This document shows positions 20,764 to 23,720 of a DNA stretch of 23,720 nucleotides, piece after piece. The DNA comes from a virus. The notes beneath the pieces were generated by a model. It was not told the origin of the DNA, did no database searches, and worked only from the letters and a program-made list of their open reading frames with translations. The stretch spans positions 1 through 23,720 of the IMG/VR virus record IMGVR_UViG_3300042691_038248, one strand, 5' to 3'. The first letter of the stretch is position 1. Each line of letters begins with the position of its first letter. The position numbers and the translations under genes were made by a program.

Positions 20764-20949
20764 ATGTCAGCTCAATCCGATTGCATTGATCTGTTTGATC
20801 GGATCAATCTTGCTAACTGTGCAATGGAACGTGCACGTAATAACGTTCTTGACCAAGATCGTTTCTACGCTGAGTACAAGACCGCAAGGTTTTGGACTAA
20901 GTACCGTTGCATGATTACCAAAGAATACTCCTACGTGGATTACACCTGA
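20764..20949 (+). CDS. 61-aa hypothetical protein
   Basis: A 61-aa helical protein starting MSAQSDCIDLFDRINLANCA. Asp, Arg, Tyr and Cys are frequent and the end is aromatic (CMITKEYSYVDYT). TCAACTC links the previous stop to this ATG, so the leader repeat also functions in a 7-nt intergenic space. An in-frame extension to 20686 lies inside the 63-aa gene and was rejected. Its stop overlaps the next start (TGATG). Unknown. Confidence 0.66.
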   Translation: MSAQSDCIDLFDRINLANCAMERARNNVLDQDRFYAEYKTARFWTKYRCMITKEYSYVDYT

Positions 20950-21206
20950 TGTCTGTACTTGCAATCGAAGACACCACTATCGACGGAATCAATGTCACCG
21001 TTACAGCAGTTGTTGACGAAATGCGGTTGCTTTACAGGGCAACTTATTTCGACCCTGAAGAATGGGCTCCTGCATTATGCACAGCTTCTTTCGAGCTGGA
21101 TGAAGGAGAACAAGTTCCTACTGACGAAGATGGCTTCTGTAGCTATCTTGATTCACTCGATCTTAACTGGCAACTGCTCGACACCTCCGACTGGAATCTA
21201 GATTGA
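20949..21206 (+). CDS. 85-aa acidic hypothetical protein
   Basis: An 85-aa, strongly acidic protein starting MSVLAIEDTTIDGINVTVTA. Predicted strands in the first half (NVTVTAVVDEMRLLYRATYF) precede an Asp/Glu/Leu/Trp-rich end (SLDLNWQLLDTSDWNLD). Overlaps the preceding stop by one base and is followed by pseudoknot copy 2, whose first base is 5 nt after the stop. Acidic small proteins are common anti-restriction candidates, but nothing specific supports that here. Confidence 0.68.
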   Translation: MSVLAIEDTTIDGINVTVTAVVDEMRLLYRATYFDPEEWAPALCTASFELDEGEQVPTDEDGFCSYLDSLDLNWQLLDTSDWNLD

Positions 21207-21210
21207 TTCC

Positions 21211-21239
21211 ACGTCCTGAGCATGACGTTAAACTGCTCA
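21211..21239 (+). promoter_or_regulatory. Compact H-type pseudoknot, copy 2
   Basis: Stem 1 ACGTC (21211-21215)/GACGT (21224-21228). Stem 2 TGAGCA (21217-21222)/TGCTCA (21234-21239), now fully Watson-Crick. Loops are 1, 1 and 5 nt, as in copy 1 (19040-19068). The two copies differ only at one stem-2 position, which keeps pairing, and at one unpaired loop base. It ends 27 nt before the ATG of the PcfJ-like gene. Confidence 0.72.
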
Positions 21240-21266
21240 ACACTACGAACTCACTCCGAACTCACC

Positions 21267-22982
21267 ATGCATTTTCAACTTCCCTCCAACCTACAAACTG
21301 AACTGCTTGCGTATGATCCAACACTCAAGAAACTAGCGCAGCAGAACAAACCTAAGACACAAACCAAGAAGGCTAAGTATCCACTTGGTAATGTCGGTGC
21401 ATTAATTCCAACGGAAGTCATCCGTGAAGCCATTCAGCAGGATGCTATAGATCACATCAACAGCGTTGGTGTAGCTGATCGCTATCAATTGTTTACTCGC
21501 TTCCAGGATCAGAAGGCTGTGCCTTGTGCCATCCTGTATCACTTCGAGCAATGCTGGTATGCAGCATGGCTCCCGCCCAAAGGCAAAGAGAACGAGTATA
21601 TCTATGGCTATGCCATGGCATTCAAGAACACCAGCACTGCACTTAAAGTAATCCCTCGTCAGATTGTTAATCGTTGTGAGGAATTTGAACTGCGTACCGT
21701 TGGTCGCAGTGAAATGTATTACCACACACAACTCATCAACAAGTATGACATCATCAACGGTAACGACGGTCGCAACTGGCGTAACCTAGGCGTTACCAAT
21801 TACTACAAGAAGTCACGTGATCTAGCAGAAGCACTCACTAAATTTGAAGATCAACTACGGGAAACAATTCCATCCTGGGCTGATGCCAGGGGATTGTTTG
21901 ACCGTATCAAATGTACATCTATTGCTGATGCACTAGAACTCAATAAGCTTCAGTCATACTGGGCTATTGGTAAAGTCAACAAGGAAGAGTGGCTGCCCTC
22001 AGCTGATAACTTCTTCCGTATTGTTGATTACTACACCCCACTGCCTGGCTACGAAGGATGTGAATACAAAGATGTAGCACGCATCCGTCACATCGTAGAC
22101 AAGCCGTTCTTCCGCCGCTGGATTCAACAGCGTTGCGATGAAGCTATTGCAAACTACAACAACCCAGACAACAAGTATCTCAAGTACATCAAGGCACCAT
22201 GGAAACAGATTGCACATTTGTGTTACACCATCAATACTGTTCACACCCTATGGCCTGACGCACCACTTGATTACTATCAAACGCATCTAAATGTCTTGCT
22301 CAACATTCGCTTGCGTCAAGGCGCCAATGAAGCTGCAGTGCAATGGATCCATAGGCATATGAACATTGCTTCCTACTTCAACATGCTTGATAAGCACTAC
22401 AAACGTATGCTCAAGGAAGCAGCTAGTAGCCGGTACACCTATCTATTTGATGCAGATCTCAACTGCTATCAGTTCACCTTCAGTGACTGGACTGACACCT
22501 TATCCATGCTATCTCGTGTACTAGAAGCTGGTGTAACCATCGAACCACCAAAGCGTTGGCGCATTGAAGAATTCCATGATCACGTCCAGGCAGAAGCCTG
22601 GAAGATCAAGAACCCTAATGAGGTATTGCCCCAGGATTTATTCCCTAATCCTGTTAAGGTTCAACTCGATGATCAATCATGGTCATTCTTCCAGCCTGTT
22701 GATACCCATCAACTTGCCATGTGGGGTCAGGCCGTACGCAACTGCGTTGGCTCTGCATCCCATTACGCTGAGGACTGCAAGAAGAAGAAGCACTTCATCG
22801 TGCTCTGTATGCTCGATGGCAAACCTCAGTTCACCATTCAACTTATTGTTGATATGGGCATGATGTCCGTCAAGCAAATCGCTGGTACTTCTAACCAACG
22901 GTTGACGGACGAACAGAAGGAACAGTACACCGCAGCATTCAAGCTTGCATTGCAAGAACGTGAATCTGCGCTAAAGTCCTGA
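21267..22982 (+). CDS. PcfJ-like protein
   Basis: A 571-aa protein starting MHFQLPSNLQTELLAYDPTL. The last 100 residues carry the PcfJ-family pattern: M-x-x-C-V-G-S with a following Tyr (WGQAVRNCVGSASHYAEDC, about 486-504), an F-I-V-L strand, then (K/P)-x-x-(A/F)-T-I-(E/Q) (DGKPQFTIQLIV, about 517-528) and V-x-Q-x-x-G-x-x-N (VKQIAGTSN, about 535-543). PcfJ was named on a conjugative Enterococcus plasmid; relatives are widespread in phages and mobile elements and their biochemical role is unclear. The N-terminal 460 residues have many Trp and Tyr and no motif I recognise. ATG 21267 was chosen because the CTCAAC-type leader precedes it. Confidence 0.75.
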   Translation: MHFQLPSNLQTELLAYDPTLKKLAQQNKPKTQTKKAKYPLGNVGALIPTEVIREAIQQDAIDHINSVGVADRYQLFTRFQDQKAVPCAILYHFEQCWYAAWLPPKGKENEYIYGYAMAFKNTSTALKVIPRQIVNRCEEFELRTVGRSEMYYHTQLINKYDIINGNDGRNWRNLGVTNYYKKSRDLAEALTKFEDQLRETIPSWADARGLFDRIKCTSIADALELNKLQSYWAIGKVNKEEWLPSADNFFRIVDYYTPLPGYEGCEYKDVARIRHIVDKPFFRRWIQQRCDEAIANYNNPDNKYLKYIKAPWKQIAHLCYTINTVHTLWPDAPLDYYQTHLNVLLNIRLRQGANEAAVQWIHRHMNIASYFNMLDKHYKRMLKEAASSRYTYLFDADLNCYQFTFSDWTDTLSMLSRVLEAGVTIEPPKRWRIEEFHDHVQAEAWKIKNPNEVLPQDLFPNPVKVQLDDQSWSFFQPVDTHQLAMWGQAVRNCVGSASHYAEDCKKKKHFIVLCMLDGKPQFTIQLIVDMGMMSVKQIAGTSNQRLTDEQKEQYTAAFKLALQERESALKS

Positions 22983-22998
22983 CGGCCGAGCCCAAGCT

Positions 22999-23030
22999 GA
23001 CCAGCCTTAGCCTCGATACTAGGGCTGGTC
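22999..23030 (+). promoter_or_regulatory. 12-bp hairpin after PcfJ-like gene
   Basis: GACCAGCCTTAG (22999-23010) pairs with CTAGGGCTGGTC (23019-23030) with one G-U pair and loop CCTCGATA. It sits between the PcfJ-like stop and the next ATG (23039), without a T-run. It may protect the upstream message from exonucleases or partly attenuate transcription. Confidence 0.65.
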
Positions 23031-23038
23031 CTTACCCC

Positions 23039-23257
23039 ATGACTGACTACACCGATGATCAACTCCTAGCCATGGCCATGGCCAACATCGGAGAATTCAT
23101 CCATGACAACTCACCTCATTACGTCTTGGTTGAGGAAGACCCACGTAATGAAGATGACTACGACACATGGGAATATGGCACTGAGCCATTGCCCCATGAC
23201 CACACCTGGCACGATACATCCATTGATGTAGCGGTAAGCCCAGGTGAGCCCGAGTAG
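23039..23257 (+). CDS. 72-aa acidic hypothetical protein
   Basis: A 72-aa, very acidic protein starting MTDYTDDQLLAMAMANIGEF. Asp, Glu, His and Trp are abundant (TWEYGTEPLPHDHTWHDTSI). The ATG follows a CTTACCCC leader without the usual repeat. The stop codon and last residues overlap the first 10 bases of the tRNA gene, so the tRNA may be cut from this message. Unrecognised. Confidence 0.65.
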   Translation: MTDYTDDQLLAMAMANIGEFIHDNSPHYVLVEEDPRNEDDYDTWEYGTEPLPHDHTWHDTSIDVAVSPGEPE

Positions 23258-23323
23258 CCCAGCGGAAGAGGCAAGCGACTTAAAATCGCTCCAGCGTGAG
23301 TTCGAATCTCACCTCGGGTACCA
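23248..23323 (+). tRNA. tRNA with anticodon UAA (Leu) on a class I scaffold
   Basis: A 76-nt cloverleaf with encoded CCA. Acceptor GCCCGAG/CTCGGGT (G1-U72), D arm GCC/GGC with GG in the loop, anticodon arm AGCGA/TCGCT with loop CTTAAAA (anticodon TAA, 23281-23283), variable loop of only 5 nt, and T arm GTGAG/CTCAC with loop TTCGAAT. The discriminator is A73. UAA reads leucine codon UUA, yet bacterial leucine tRNAs normally have a long variable arm. All conserved positions (T8, A14, G18G19, T33, T54T55C56, A58) are present, so the gene looks functional. Its 5' end overlaps the upstream CDS by 10 nt. Confidence 0.93.
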
Positions 23324-23343
23324 ACTCAATTCAATTCATCACC

Positions 23344-23720
23344 ATGTCATTGCTTCAGTATTTACAAACTGATCAGTACTTCTCTGATACATGGGACAAC
23401 ACTGGTGATCAAGCATTAGCAATTATCAATACAGCTGGTATACCAAGAGAACTGCTTTCAAAACTCAATGCAATGGTACGCATTACCGTTGCAGAATGGT
23501 GCAACATTCATTGGTTGCATTACTTCTTTATTGATGAAGCACAAGCAACAGAAGAATATCCAGAGGTATTAATTACTTCTGATATGTTGCGTACCTTTGT
23601 ATATCGCGCTGATGATGTCATTGATCATCCTGATTTAATGTCTGATGTATTTCCTTATCCTCTTTGGTATAAGGAGATGTATCCACATCGTGCAACATAT
23701 GATGACGATGATTATCAAAT
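23344..23720 (+). CDS. Hypothetical protein, 3' end beyond window
   Basis: An open frame of at least 125 codons starting MSLLQYLQTDQYFSDTWDNT and running off the window. It is acidic and aromatic-rich (ATYDDDDYQ at the edge), with no recognised motif. It begins 20 nt after the tRNA, behind the leader ACTCAATTCAATTCATCACC. It is more AT-rich than its neighbours: 4 of 12 visible leucines use UUA, against 3 of 50 in the PcfJ-like gene, matching the adjacent tRNA. Unknown function. Confidence 0.72.
   Translation, partial: MSLLQYLQTDQYFSDTWDNTGDQALAIINTAGIPRELLSKLNAMVRITVAEWCNIHWLHYFFIDEAQATEEYPEVLITSDMLRTFVYRADDVIDHPDLMSDVFPYPLWYKEMYPHRATYDDDDYQ

Noticed and set aside
23248-23323. Ochre or other stop suppressor tRNA
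   Set aside because: With U33 fixed by the stem, the anticodon is UAA, which reads UUA. An ochre suppressor would need anticodon UUA.
23248-23323. Integration site (attP) at the tRNA
   Set aside because: The tRNA is complete and no integrase, excisionase or direct repeat was found in the window.
17071-23343. CRISPR array from the repeated CTCAAC units
   Set aside because: Units are short, differ from one another and sit directly before start codons with no regular spacers.

Overview
The window looks like part of a tailed double-stranded DNA phage genome, probably one infecting cyanobacteria. A large terminase and a portal gene are present, genes are packed tightly with 1-4 nt overlaps, strands divide cleanly by function, and one tRNA gene sits among many tiny genes. 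The cyanobacterial host is inferred from remembered resemblance of several small proteins (AbrB-like protein, ATPase-portal spacer proteins, WIQ-type small basic protein) to cyanophage proteins, so it is weaker than the phage call. No integrase, CRISPR array, IS element or plasmid gene was seen.

Left part (1-15939, minus strand, transcribed right to left). This is one long late/virion operon of about 23 genes. It opens with a 681-aa membrane-segment plus coiled-coil protein. A run of Ala/Gln/Gly/Arg-rich, low-complexity or coiled-coil proteins follows, presumably internal or ejected virion proteins, one with a DUF4214-like segment. A possible terminase small subunit (7204-7821) is nested in a 131-nt overlap with its upstream neighbour. 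The operon ends with the large terminase (2684-4213), a TM/coiled-coil protein, an AbrB-like protein, two small proteins and the portal, which runs off the window. Capsid and tail genes are not in view and probably lie beyond the left edge.

Centre (15940-16712). A divergent promoter region precedes a 74-aa plus-strand gene with a good rho-independent terminator. Then come about 400 bp without a convincing gene but dense in inverted repeats.

Right part (16713-23720, plus strand). These are about 17 mostly tiny genes of the kind usually expressed early: an SSB-like OB-fold protein with an acidic C-terminal tip, two possible DNA-binding proteins, single-TM peptides, a DUF4236-like peptide, a 571-aa PcfJ-like protein and a 76-nt tRNA gene with anticodon UAA.

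The most unusual content is non-coding. At least ten right-arm genes have a nearly G-free leader built from CTCAACTC/CAATTCA units directly before ATG, in place of a Shine-Dalgarno site. The gaps also hold what look like structured RNA elements: a duplicated three-strand switch-like element (17290-17358, 17812-17890), a duplicated compact H-type pseudoknot with a wobble-preserving change (19040-19068, 21211-21239), two different three-way junctions (19897-19972, 20335-20401) and a palindrome cluster (20453-20508). I could not match these to any RNA class I know. Together they suggest an RNA-level control system for the small-gene arm, and this is the best candidate for something undescribed. 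All structures were paired by eye and no folding or database search was run.
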